A stretch of DNA of 42,949 nt, taken from contig JAKAHZ010000014.1 in NCBI GenBank assembly GCA_021814615.1, positions 1-42,949 of the forward strand. The letters run 5' to 3'. The notes beneath the pieces were generated by a model. The model searched no databases, had not been told where the DNA came from, and was given only the letters and a program-made list of their open reading frames with translations. The translations under genes were made by a program, and so were the position numbers. Positions 1 through 7,519 of the stretch are shown here, one piece after another. Numbering within the stretch: position 1 is the stretch's first letter; every line of letters starts with the position of its first letter. Source of the stretch: Nitrospirota bacterium. Lineage in GTDB: Bacteria > Nitrospirota > UBA9217.

Positions 1-36
1 CAGTTTCTTATGCGGTCGTTCGCTCATCTATCCAAA

Positions 37-178
37 TCACTTAATCTCTCAATCTCTAGATCCCGTTCTCTCAATCTTACTTTCCCAATTTTTTAATCTC
101 GATTTTCTTAATCTCTATTCTCTCAATTTCTCAATCTTTTCTTAATCTCTATTCACTCAATTTCTTAATCTCTCTTCT
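37..178. repeat. Degenerate TCTCAAT/TCTTAAT repeat array
   Basis: Pyrimidine-rich array built on TCTCAAT and TCTTAAT variants spaced at 8, 14, 15 and 22 bases, that is at multiples of 7-8. It abuts the stop codon of the MlaE gene on the minus strand. No reading frame here looks real. It belongs with the other stop-proximal short-word arrays of this window. Confidence 0.7.
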
Positions 179-967
179 TTACCCATAGAATGCCGCGGTC
201 AGAACCGTATCGAAGACGATGATGGCCATGGTCGACCAGACCACGGAGACCATGGTCGAGCGGCCCACCTCCTCGCCCGTGCCCTCGACCACGAAACCCC
301 GGTAGCAGGCGATCATGGCGATGAGCACGGCGAAAACCGATGCCTTCACGACGCCTGACACAACGTCGGTGAAATCGAGCACATCCAGGGCCTCGTGCAG
401 ATAGACATCAGCGCGGATGTCCAGCCGGGCCGTGCAGTAGAGAAAGCTGCCGGCAACGGCAGTGAAGCTGCCGAGCACGGTGAGCGCCGGCAGCGACAGC
501 ACCAGCGCAAGGAACCGCTGGACCACCAGGTATCGCACCGGATTGATCGCCATGGTCTCGAGCGCCAGGATCTCCTCGGTCACTTTCATCGTGCCGATGC
601 GGGCCGTATAGGTCGCTCCCACCCGCCCCGCAACGATGATCGCGGTGATGAGCGGTCCCATCTCCCGGAAGACCGCGATGCTCACGAAGCCGGCGATGAA
701 GGTCAGACCGCCGAGCTCCTTCAGCTGAAAGGAGATCAGCACGGCCATGGCGACGCCCAGGAGCCCCGAGACCGTGATCACCAGCGGCAGCGAGTGGGCC
801 CCCGCCTCGTCCACGTGGTCCAGGAGACGCGACTGGCGGATCCGCTTGCGGTCGCGGACCAGCGCGACGGCCTGCGTCATCGTCTCACGGAACAAGTGCC
901 AGATGCTCGACAGGTCCTGCAGGAAGGTGATGAACATCCTGCCGACGTATCCTGCCAGGTTTCTCAA
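179..967 (-). CDS. mlaE: MlaE-family ABC transporter permease
   Basis: Inner-membrane permease of an Mla-type ABC transporter that moves phospholipid between inner and outer membranes; MlaF (ATPase) and MlaD (MCE) are its usual partners. The 262 residues match the family length, with several hydrophobic segments from about residue 50 and the conserved stretch FREMGPLITAIIVAGRVGA around residues 100-117, typical of MlaE/TTG2B. The start is a TTG at 967 preceded by GAGG six bases upstream; an ATG ten codons in is the alternative. It is the last gene of a four-gene minus-strand run behind a PP2C phosphatase, a kinase and a STAS protein. MlaF and MlaD are not in the window and may lie past its left edge, beyond the repeat array. 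The family call is firm; the transported lipid is inferred. Confidence 0.93.
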   Translation of the reverse strand: MRNLAGYVGRMFITFLQDLSSIWHLFRETMTQAVALVRDRKRIRQSRLLDHVDEAGAHSLPLVITVSGLLGVAMAVLISFQLKELGGLTFIAGFVSIAVFREMGPLITAIIVAGRVGATYTARIGTMKVTEEILALETMAINPVRYLVVQRFLALVLSLPALTVLGSFTAVAGSFLYCTARLDIRADVYLHEALDVLDFTDVVSGVVKASVFAVLIAMIACYRGFVVEGTGEEVGRSTMVSVVWSTMAIIVFDTVLTAAFYG

Positions 968-1012
968 GCGCGACCTCGCTGGATGGAGTGCGCGACTGCC
1001 GGCGGTCCGGCG

Positions 1013-1357
1013 TTACAACCCCGCCTGCGCATCGCTTGCCTTCGGAAAGATCTCGAATATGCTGGAAAGCCGGGCGAGTTCGAAGACGTCCCGGACGGAA
1101 GGGCTCAATTCCGCGAGCCGCAGCTTCATTCCCTGCTTCATGCAGTTCTGCATGGCCTCGACGAGCGTGGCAATCCCCGAGCTGTCCATGTACCGCACGC
1201 CGGACAGGTCGATCACCAGGGCCTTCGCTCCCGGCCCCTGCTTGAAGACCTCCGCGATGCTGCCGCGCACGTCGGGCGACGAGTTCATGTCAACGTCGCC
1301 CTTCAGGACCACGAGATGCCCCACGCCGATCTTCTGGACCGTGATTTCGACTTTCAT
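1013..1357 (-). CDS. STAS-domain protein (RsbV/SpoIIAA-like, or MlaB)
   Basis: A 114-residue single STAS domain. The motif YMDSSGIATLVE near residues 56-67 holds the serine that RsbW-type kinases phosphorylate in anti-sigma-factor antagonists. It overlaps the upstream kinase gene by four bases (ATGA) and has AGGTG six bases before its ATG. The next gene, 45 bases downstream, is mlaE. In E. coli the transporter's own STAS subunit, MlaB, binds MlaF. The protein could therefore be a sigma-factor partner-switch antagonist, an MlaB subunit, or both. The sequence alone does not decide. Confidence 0.9.
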   Translation of the reverse strand: MKVEITVQKIGVGHLVVLKGDVDMNSSPDVRGSIAEVFKQGPGAKALVIDLSGVRYMDSSGIATLVEAMQNCMKQGMKLRLAELSPSVRDVFELARLSSIFEIFPKASDAQAGL

Positions 1358-1812
1358 TGGCTCACCTGCGGCTTTGTTTTCGCCATCGTCAACAGCGTTC
1401 CGCGATCCACGGAGGTATCGTACTGGACGTCATCGAAGACCGCTTTGATGAAGAAGGTGCCCAGGCCTCCGGGCCGGACATCCGCAAGATCGCGCGGCGC
1501 GATCTCCGAGGGATCGGCCTTCTTCCCGTAATCCCGCAGCCTGATGAGGAAGCGGTCCTCGGGGAATTCCACGGTAAGGGTGATCGGCTGATCGTCCTGC
1601 CCGCCATAGGCGTGGCGGATGATGTTCGAGCAGGCCTCATCCACGGCCAGCACCATTTTGGCTGCATCGCGCTTCCGGAAACCGGCATCGATGATCAGCG
1701 GATAGAGAGCGCTGCGGATCACATAGAGAAACCGGGGATGGCTCGGCACGGTCAGCGTAACGGTTTCCTGCCGGCTGTCAGTGTTCTCGATGGTCACGCC
1801 TCCCCCGCTCAC
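1354..1812 (-). CDS. ATP-binding anti-sigma factor / serine kinase (RsbW-like)
   Basis: GHKL-fold ATPase of the RsbW/SpoIIAB type, expected to phosphorylate the serine of the downstream STAS protein. Visible motifs are the N box (DEACSNIIRHAY, about residues 58-69), the G1-like RDYGKKADP and the G2-like GGLGTFFI near residue 115. Its 152 residues fit the family. It starts at GTG 1812, whose GTGA overlaps the stop of the PP2C gene, and its own stop overlaps the STAS start, so the three are translationally coupled. No sigma factor gene lies nearby, so the final target is unknown. Confidence 0.9.
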   Translation of the reverse strand: MSGGGVTIENTDSRQETVTLTVPSHPRFLYVIRSALYPLIIDAGFRKRDAAKMVLAVDEACSNIIRHAYGGQDDQPITLTVEFPEDRFLIRLRDYGKKADPSEIAPRDLADVRPGGLGTFFIKAVFDDVQYDTSVDRGTLLTMAKTKPQVSQ

Positions 1813-3092
1813 CGCTCCGCGCCGAAACAGACCAGCGTCATGTCGTCGTGCTGCGGGCTCAAACCAGTGAACCGCGCAACATCGGCAATGATCGCCGCCT
1901 TGAGCCCCGCGGGATCCGACGGACCCTTGCGGATCACGTCCTCGAACCGCTCGTACCCGTAGAGGGCCTCTTTGGCGTCCATGGCCTCGACGATGCCGTC
2001 GGTGTAGAGCACCACCGTATCGCCCCGTCCGAGCGGCTCCGTGGCGTCGCTGAACTGCATGCCCGGCAACATGCCGAGCGGCGTACCGCCCGCGGGCTGG
2101 AGGCGCTTCACCGATCCGTCCCGCCGCTTGACCAGCGGCGGCAGATGGCCGGCATTGCAGACCGTGAGATTGCCGGTCACCGTGTTCAGCTCCGTGTAGA
2201 GAAGCGTTGCGAACATGCCGCGGCGGCTCCTTGCTGCCAGGAGGTCGTTCAGCTTGGCCAGGGCGATCGCCGGGGTCTGCTCCGTGTAGGCCAGGGTCCG
2301 GAGATCGCTGCCCAGCTTGGCCATGTAAAGCGCGGCAGGAACGCCCTTGCCGGACACGTCGCCGATCACGATGCCCGTGCGCACCTTGTCCAACTGGATG
2401 AAATCGTAGAAATCGCCGCCCACGTCCAGGGCGGGCGTGTAATGGGCGCTGAAGCGGTAGCTCTTGATGTCCGGCTCGAACTGGGGCAGGAAACTTTCCT
2501 GCACCGACTTGGCGAACTCCATGTCCTTCACGAGCCGCTGCTTCTCCATCAGGCTCTGGTGCATCTTGGCGTTCTCGATGGCGATGGCAGCAAGCCGCGA
2601 GAGCGCAATGAACAGCTCCAGCTCGTCCTTGTCGAAGGGATTACCGTCGAGGCGGTTGATCACCTGGGCGATGCCCGTGACCCGGTCGCCCACCTTGAGC
2701 GGAACGGTGATCATGGACTTGGTGCGGTAACCCGTAGCCTGGTCGTTGCCGCGGAAGAACTTGGGATGAGTGTAGGCGTCCTCGAGCAGTAGCGGCTTGC
2801 CTTCCTCGGCAACCGTACCGGCGATGCCCTGCCCCATCTTGAGCCGCACTTCCTTCTTCAGCTTCTCGCCCACCGTGCCGAGCGCGACCTGATAGACCAG
2901 CTCGTTCGTCCTCTCGTCGATCAGCATGAGGCTCGATGCATCGGCGTTCATGACCTTCTTCGAGATGGTCATGACGTTCTCGAGGATGGTATCGAGGTCG
3001 AGCGAGGAGCCGATCAGCTCGTTCACCTCGATAAGCGAGGAGAGTCGGGTGATCTTCGCGTTCAACCTCGCGATTTCACTCTGATTTTCCAT
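1809..3092 (-). CDS. GAF-domain PP2C (SpoIIE/RsbU-family) serine phosphatase
   Basis: Sensor phosphatase of 427 residues. A GAF domain occupies about residues 20-180, a helical linker about 180-210, and a SpoIIE-type PP2C domain about 215-425. Metal-binding landmarks are VGGDFYDF, GDVSGKGVPAAL, YTDGIVEA and the C-terminal HDDMTLV. It should dephosphorylate the STAS protein encoded two genes downstream, setting the phospho-state in response to whatever the GAF domain binds. There is no transmembrane segment, so it is cytoplasmic. It is the first gene of the operon and its promoter sits directly on its ATG, predicting a leaderless mRNA. Confidence 0.93.
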   Translation of the reverse strand: MENQSEIARLNAKITRLSSLIEVNELIGSSLDLDTILENVMTISKKVMNADASSLMLIDERTNELVYQVALGTVGEKLKKEVRLKMGQGIAGTVAEEGKPLLLEDAYTHPKFFRGNDQATGYRTKSMITVPLKVGDRVTGIAQVINRLDGNPFDKDELELFIALSRLAAIAIENAKMHQSLMEKQRLVKDMEFAKSVQESFLPQFEPDIKSYRFSAHYTPALDVGGDFYDFIQLDKVRTGIVIGDVSGKGVPAALYMAKLGSDLRTLAYTEQTPAIALAKLNDLLAARSRRGMFATLLYTELNTVTGNLTVCNAGHLPPLVKRRDGSVKRLQPAGGTPLGMLPGMQFSDATEPLGRGDTVVLYTDGIVEAMDAKEALYGYERFEDVIRKGPSDPAGLKAAIIADVARFTGLSPQHDDMTLVCFGAER

Positions 3093-3127
3093 GGCCTAAA
3101 AATAGCACAATGGTACGGTGATGGCAA
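3093..3127 (-). promoter_or_regulatory. Sigma70-like promoter, leaderless type, for PP2C-mlaE operon
   Basis: On the minus strand TTGCCA (3127-3122) is followed by a 17-base spacer and TATTTT (3104-3099). Six bases separate the -10 box from the ATG at 3092, so the predicted transcript begins at or next to the start codon. Confidence 0.6.
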
Positions 3128-3138
3128 TGAGAAAAACA

Positions 3139-3273
3139 GGGGTCAGAAGCCAGAATTCAGAATACAGGAGAAGAACCAAGACCTATCTAAAAAGTTAATG
3201 CAGTAAAGCGAGCAGAATGCTTTGTTCCTGGCTCCTGACTACTGGCTCCTGGCTCCTGTTCTCAGACTCCGGA
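3139..3273. repeat. Inverted pair of heptamer arrays (TCAGAAG/CTCCTGG words)
   Basis: The left arm (3142-3169) reads in phase as GTCAGAA, GCCAGAA, TTCAGAA, TACAGGA. The right arm (3225-3273) reads TTCCTGG, CTCCTGA, CTACTGG, CTCCTGG, CTCCTGT and continues into the M48 gene. The arms are roughly complementary, so the RNA could fold into a long imperfect hairpin. The same words occur in the array at 33029-33108. Confidence 0.8.
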
Positions 3274-4483
3274 TCCTCTCCACCACCGGAGGATGGGAGT
3301 AGTAGAAGGCCGCGTAAAGCGGATGGGGATGGAGGTTCGAGAGGTTCTCTTTGGTCAGCTTGACCAGGGCCGATGCCATGGCCTTGCTGTCGCCGGTCAG
3401 CTCGACGGCAAAGCGGTCAGCCTCGTGTTCGTCCTTCCGCGACAGCCAGCTGAAGAGCGGCGTGAGCGGGAAGAGGATGATCGAGGAAAGGAATCCCAGG
3501 ATCACGACGCGGGCGAAGAACGACGCCTGGCCCATGCCCAGGACCGCAGGCAGGGACGGCGATTTGATCAGGAGGTATGCCAGGTAGAGGCCGATAAAGG
3601 CCATCGCCTCGGTCATGATGATGCGCTTCAGCACATGTTTCTTCTTCCAGTGGCCCACCTCATGGGCAAGCACGGCCAGGATCTCCTCCTGCGTCATCTG
3701 CTCCAGGAGCGTGTCGAAGAGCACGATGCGCTTCACTTTGCCGATGCCGGTGAAATAGGCGTTCGAATGCTTGCTCCGCTTCGACGCGTCGACCTGGAAC
3801 ACGCGGCTCACCCTGAGGCCCGCCTTGTCCATGAGCTGCCGGATGCGGTCTTCCAGCCCCTCGACCTTGAGAGGCTCGAACTTGAAGAAGAGCGGCTCGA
3901 TCAGGACCGGCGAGATGTACATGAGGAAGACGCTCACGACGAGGAAGAAAAGCCAGACCCAGAGCCACCAGAGGCCGGAGCTCCAGGTGACCAAGAGCAG
4001 CGCGCCGGAGACCATGACCGCTCCGATCACCGTGCCGATGGCGAGCTCCTTCAGGAGATCGGTGATCCAGAGCTTGATCGTCATGGTGTTGAATCCGTAT
4101 TTGTTCTCGATCCGGAAGGTGCTGTAGAGGCTGAAGGGAGCGCCGATGACCGTCTGGATATAGGAGAGGACAAGCGCGAAGAGCACGCCGTCCCAGAGAA
4201 AGGAGTTCGTCAGGCGAAGGATCCAGCGGTCATAGACAGCGAGCAGCCCGCCGAAGAGGAACAGGATGAGGACCGCATTATCGAAGAGGGACTCGATCAG
4301 GCCGAACCGGCTGTGCTCCACCGTGTAGTCGGACATCTTTGCCAGCGTTGCGGGATCCACGGCGCCCGCGAACTCGGGCGGCACTTCGTGGCCGTGGGCC
4401 TTGAGATGGGAAAGATTCAGGTATTTGAGCCAGTAACCGACAGCGACGACAACGAGGAACGCGAGCAGGACGATGGTTTTCAT
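3239..4483 (-). CDS. M48 family metalloprotease, CaaX protease 1 / Ste24-like
   Basis: Integral membrane zinc protease of 414 residues. The zinc motif HEVGH is at residues 274-278 and the third ligand lies in the DEHEAD motif near residue 354. Hydrophobic segments flank the catalytic domain at roughly 4-20, 65-85, 98-115, 145-200, 290-306 and 322-342, as in Ste24-type enzymes. In bacteria these usually act in envelope protein quality control, since prenylated substrates are absent. It is monocistronic with its own promoter immediately before the ATG. The last ten or so codons lie inside the heptamer array, so the C-terminal tail is probably repeat-derived. Confidence 0.92.
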   Translation of the reverse strand: MKTIVLLAFLVVVAVGYWLKYLNLSHLKAHGHEVPPEFAGAVDPATLAKMSDYTVEHSRFGLIESLFDNAVLILFLFGGLLAVYDRWILRLTNSFLWDGVLFALVLSYIQTVIGAPFSLYSTFRIENKYGFNTMTIKLWITDLLKELAIGTVIGAVMVSGALLLVTWSSGLWWLWVWLFFLVVSVFLMYISPVLIEPLFFKFEPLKVEGLEDRIRQLMDKAGLRVSRVFQVDASKRSKHSNAYFTGIGKVKRIVLFDTLLEQMTQEEILAVLAHEVGHWKKKHVLKRIIMTEAMAFIGLYLAYLLIKSPSLPAVLGMGQASFFARVVILGFLSSIILFPLTPLFSWLSRKDEHEADRFAVELTGDSKAMASALVKLTKENLSNLHPHPLYAAFYYSHPPVVERIRSLRTGARSQ

Positions 4484-4518
4484 GAACCTATCTTAACCGC
4501 GGGACCGGGGTGAGTCAA
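4484..4518 (-). promoter_or_regulatory. Sigma70-like promoter, leaderless type, for M48 protease
   Basis: TTGACT (4518-4513), a 17-base spacer and TAAGAT (4495-4490) on the minus strand, with only six bases before the ATG at 4483. An AGG lies in those six bases, but the start of transcription would fall at about the ATG. Confidence 0.65.
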
Positions 4519-4538
4519 GAAGGGCCCGGCAGGCAGGG

Positions 4539-5501
4539 TCATGACTCGAGGAACCGGAGAGCGCGCCGTTCGGACCAATAGACCCAGTGCCTGTTGATCT
4601 CCATGAATCCCACATGGCCGCCCCATCGCGGCGTCTCGAGATGCAGGAACTCGCTGGATGCGGCAGTGTCCCTCGGAAAACAGCTTTCCGCCAGAAAGGG
4701 ATCATCCAGTGCGTTCACGAGCAAGGTCGGTATCGCGATCTTATGCAGGACCCTTCCGCTGCTGCACTTCTCCCAGTAGTCCTCGGCGCTCGCGAAGCCG
4801 TGGATCGGCGCGGTGTACCGGTCGTCGAAGCCCTTGAAGTCCTTGATCGCTTCATAGCCCCGGTCGTCGATCATGCCGGGAAAGTCGGCCATCTTGGTGC
4901 GAACCTTCTGATGCAGCGACACCAGGAACTGTTTCATGTAGAACCAGTTCGCGGGCCGCGCCAGTTCCCGGGCGCCTGCCGCAAGGTCGCAGGGAACGGA
5001 GAATGCCACGGCGGATCGCACCCGCTCGTCGATCATGCCGCTGTTCCTGCCGAGATAGAGCAGCGTGAGATTGCCGCCCAGGCTGAATCCCAGGAGCGCC
5101 GCGCGCGAATAGCCGCCCCGGTCCAGAACATGCCGCACCACCGTATCCAGGTCGTCGATGCACCCGTTATGGTACATCCGGAGTTTCCGGTTCTTCTCGC
5201 CTGAACAGCCACGGTAATTCCATGCCACCGCGTCCCAGCCGTAGCGATTCAGCATGCGCGCCATGCCGATCATGTAATGCCGGTGGGAGTCGCCCTCGAG
5301 CCCATGGGACAGCACCGCGACCTTGTCGCTCCCCTGCCCCGCCCAGTCGAGGTCCAGGAAATCGCCGTCCGGCGTTTCGATCCGCTCCCGGCGGTAGAGG
5401 TTCGGTTTGAAGCGGCGATGGAATGTGGGAAGGACGGTCTGGAGATGTCTGCTCGACAGCAGACAAGGTGCCCGGTAATCGGAGCGAGGGATGATCGGCA
5501 T
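4539..5501 (-). CDS. YheT-family alpha/beta hydrolase
   Basis: A 320-residue alpha/beta hydrolase of the YheT/EMB8 group (predicted esterases of unknown physiological substrate). The nucleophile elbow GFSLGGN places Ser at residue 140. The acid is likely the Asp of the NALDDPFL segment and the base the His of GGHVGF near the C-terminus. The N-terminal LSSRHLQTVLPTF is characteristic of the family. No signal peptide is visible, so it is probably cytoplasmic. It stands alone with its own promoter. Confidence 0.9.
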   Translation of the reverse strand: MPIIPRSDYRAPCLLSSRHLQTVLPTFHRRFKPNLYRRERIETPDGDFLDLDWAGQGSDKVAVLSHGLEGDSHRHYMIGMARMLNRYGWDAVAWNYRGCSGEKNRKLRMYHNGCIDDLDTVVRHVLDRGGYSRAALLGFSLGGNLTLLYLGRNSGMIDERVRSAVAFSVPCDLAAGARELARPANWFYMKQFLVSLHQKVRTKMADFPGMIDDRGYEAIKDFKGFDDRYTAPIHGFASAEDYWEKCSSGRVLHKIAIPTLLVNALDDPFLAESCFPRDTAASSEFLHLETPRWGGHVGFMEINRHWVYWSERRALRFLES

Positions 5502-5538
5502 GATGTTGAATCATACCGGCATCGTGATGATCAGTCAA
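5502..5538 (-). promoter_or_regulatory. Sigma70-like promoter, near-leaderless, for YheT-like gene
   Basis: TTGACT (5538-5533), a 17-base spacer and TATGAT (5515-5510) on the minus strand. Eight bases separate the -10 box from the ATG at 5501, leaving room for at most one or two untranslated bases and no Shine-Dalgarno site. Confidence 0.65.
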
Positions 5539-5576
5539 GGAAAGGAGCCATCAATGACATCGTAAATAGTCATCTT

Positions 5577-5640
5577 TTCTCACGAAGCCACAAAAGATCA
5601 CGAAGAATAAAGCAAAACAATATTCGCATTGATCTTCGTT
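5577..5640. repeat. CACGAAG-type short repeat, copy 1
   Basis: Degenerate 7-8 base repeats around CACGAAG and CACAAAAG. A related copy in the same orientation lies at 5963-6040, so the two bracket about 320 bases of palindromic non-coding DNA. Confidence 0.6.
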
Positions 5641-5655
5641 CTATCAGTTAACCTC

Positions 5656-5834
5656 CACCCATGCGACCATTCCCGGCATGCGACGGAGTCCGAAGGAAAA
5701 GCATTTCGGATGTCCGAAGCCCGAAGGGCAAGTTTCCGAAATGCCCTGAGGACGACCGAGCATGACGGACGAGAATGGTCGCCGGGGTGCCATTCTTTGG
5801 CGCCACCTTTCTTCGGGCAAACAAGAAAGGTGGC
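5656..5834. repeat. Nested inverted-repeat element, possible MITE or structured RNA
   Basis: Nested stems: CACCC (5656) and CGACCATTC (5664-5672) pair with GAATGGTCG and GGGTG (5773-5789); inside, GCATTTCGG (5701-5709) pairs with CCGAAATGC (5736-5744); at the tip GCCC-GAA-GGGC (5719-5729). A separate perfect 12-bp stem GCCACCTTTCTT/AAGAAAGGTGGC lies at 5802-5834. No credible protein is encoded in this gap. Whether it is a transposable relic or a transcribed RNA cannot be told here. Confidence 0.6.
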
Positions 5835-5888
5835 TGGAAGGTTGTCTCAAACTCACGTGAAGCTCGGAAGAGCATTGCTTAAGGTACT

Positions 5889-5930
5889 ACGAGATTGCTT
5901 CGTCGCAATGTCGCTCCTCGCAATGACCAT
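5889..5930. repeat. Short palindromic repeat (ATTGCTTCGTCGCAATG type)
   Basis: The stretch ATTGCTTCGTCGCAATGTCG followed by CTCCTCGCAATGAC contains overlapping inverted copies of ATTGC/GCAAT. Sequences of this kind are common dispersed intergenic palindromes in many bacterial genomes. Confidence 0.5.
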
Positions 5931-5962
5931 CCTGGACTTTTCTGCAAACTCTTAGAAAATCA

Positions 5963-6050
5963 ACTTCTCACAAAGCCGCAAAGATCACAAAGAGAAGCAA
6001 AACACATTCACGTATAATTCTTCGTGCGTTCGTGATCTTCATGTGATAAC
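5963..6050. repeat. CACAAAG/CACGAAG-type short repeat, copy 2
   Basis: Degenerate 7-8 base repeats (CACAAAG, CGCAAAG) followed by a partly complementary TTCGTG-rich segment. It lies just beyond the stop codon of the C45 gene on the minus strand and is related to the copy at 5577-5640. With the element at 5656-5834 it fills the 565-base gap 5502-6066, in which I see no gene. Confidence 0.6.
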
Positions 6051-6066
6051 GTTTTTTGCGAAGTTG

Positions 6067-7137
6067 TCACACCTGATATTCCACGAATTCGTTCTCGCAC
6101 GGCGGGCCGGCGGCTATATACATCTTCCCTTCCGCGGGGAGCATCACGAAGGACGCAACCGAAAGGCTCGCGAAGACCGCGGGAACCTTCGGATCCACAT
6201 GAGTGCAGACGGATTTGGGATGGCCACGATGATCGGTCAGGATCACCATCATCTTCTCCGGCGTGAGCGTGCCGTGGGCGGATGCGATGAGTTCCCGCAT
6301 CCTGCCCGATCGGTGGAAGGAGTCCTGGATATACGTGTAGGCGAGATCGTGCTTCTTGAACCGGTCAGTCTCGTAATGGTTCCCGTGTACGAGCACGCCC
6401 TTCACCGGTTCCATCAATTGGCATTCATGGTAATTGCTCTCGATGCCCTGCATCGTGCCGTCGGCGCCCGCGATGTGGATATACCCCACGCCGCGGGAAA
6501 TGTTTTTCAGCACCTCCATGGCTTCTCTGGCCGTCTTCTGACGCATGGCGACGTAGTGATAAAAAGCGAACGGAACATGGTTCGTCACCGCTGCCGGCGG
6601 GCAGAGCGTCAGGTTCGCGCAGTTGCCGATCCCTTCCGATGTCAGATAATAGGCCGCGTACCCGCAGAGGAAGAGGACCAGCATGCGAAGCCCATCCTTG
6701 CGCGTGATGCGAACCAGATCGATAGTCGCGTCGGGATGCCAGTCAACGTTCTGGCCGATGATCGTCCTCCCGTCCGACGTCGCGGAACCGGTCACGCCAA
6801 AGGAGGTGCACAGCGCGGCAAGACGCGGATAATTCACGAACAACTCGCTGTAGCACTGGAGGGCGAATATCTCATCGAAGGACATCCCCGATCCTTCGGC
6901 CATCCCCTTGACGCGGTCCAGGGCTTCGGGATCGAAGGAACGGACATTGTTCAGGTAGGCCTTGCTGGCGGCGAGGACGGCGTTCTTCTCCGCCATGTAG
7001 GGCATGGCGATCATGGTGGAGCACATAAGCGAAACGGACTCGCGGATGTGGTCAGCCGCCTGCTCGCCGTATTGCCTGCCGATCTCGTATTCGCTTCCGA
7101 AGCATTCGATCACCGGAAGGATGGTTCGTTTTTTCAT
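6067..7137 (-). CDS. C45 family autoproteolytic acyltransferase/hydrolase
   Basis: Ntn-hydrolase related to acyl-CoA:6-aminopenicillanate acyltransferase, 356 residues from the ATG at 7137, which has GAGGTG six bases upstream; a longer form from 7188 lacks such support. The expected nucleophile is Cys110 in LAALCTSFGV, where self-cleavage would free the Cys as a new N-terminus, followed by the family motif IGQNVDWHP. Members hydrolyse or transfer acyl groups on small amides; the substrate is unknown. It lies downstream of a YceK-like lipoprotein gene in the same direction. Confidence 0.88.
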   Translation of the reverse strand: MKKRTILPVIECFGSEYEIGRQYGEQAADHIRESVSLMCSTMIAMPYMAEKNAVLAASKAYLNNVRSFDPEALDRVKGMAEGSGMSFDEIFALQCYSELFVNYPRLAALCTSFGVTGSATSDGRTIIGQNVDWHPDATIDLVRITRKDGLRMLVLFLCGYAAYYLTSEGIGNCANLTLCPPAAVTNHVPFAFYHYVAMRQKTAREAMEVLKNISRGVGYIHIAGADGTMQGIESNYHECQLMEPVKGVLVHGNHYETDRFKKHDLAYTYIQDSFHRSGRMRELIASAHGTLTPEKMMVILTDHRGHPKSVCTHVDPKVPAVFASLSVASFVMLPAEGKMYIAAGPPCENEFVEYQV

Positions 7138-7205
7138 AGAGCACCTCGATAAATCCACCACAGAGACACGGAGAGAAATGGTTCCCATGGAGAATTACCG
7201 CAACA

Positions 7206-7499
7206 TCACTTCTCGAATATCACTTCATAGAGCGTGACGGACAAGGTAATCGGAAGAATGATCGTATCCAGAAGAGCGCTGAAGGGCATGTCCAGCACGG
7301 GGGAATCCGGCGATTCGGACTTGAACTCCTCCAGTTTCACCGTGTCCCCTGTTGCGGCGTTGTAGTCGAGCCGCGTGCCGCTGTACAGCTTCGGCGTGCC
7401 GTAGCTGCCCAGGTTCGGCATGGTTTTGACCGTAGCGCAACCCTGGTGGCTGAGTGAGATAATGATAAGCATAACAAACGGAAGCAAAGAGTTACGCAT
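7206..7499 (-). CDS. YceK/YidQ-family putative lipoprotein
   Basis: A 97-residue protein with a hydrophobic N-terminus ending in a weak lipobox (SHQGC, Cys near residue 21). A MPFSALLDTIILPITL segment follows near the C-terminus and is typical of the YceK/YidQ (DUF1375) family of small outer-membrane or periplasmic lipoproteins of unknown role. No clear Shine-Dalgarno is seen; the gene follows 20 bases after a larger membrane-protein gene and may share its transcript. Confidence 0.75.
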   Translation of the reverse strand: MRNSLLPFVMLIIISLSHQGCATVKTMPNLGSYGTPKLYSGTRLDYNAATGDTVKLEEFKSESPDSPVLDMPFSALLDTIILPITLSVTLYEVIFEK

Positions 7500-7519
7500 T
7501 TTTTTAAGCTACTATCGGG

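Noticed and set aside
5629-5955. A 108-codon plus-strand open frame in the gap before the C45 gene
   Set aside because: It crosses nested inverted repeats and has no ribosome site or recognisable protein features.
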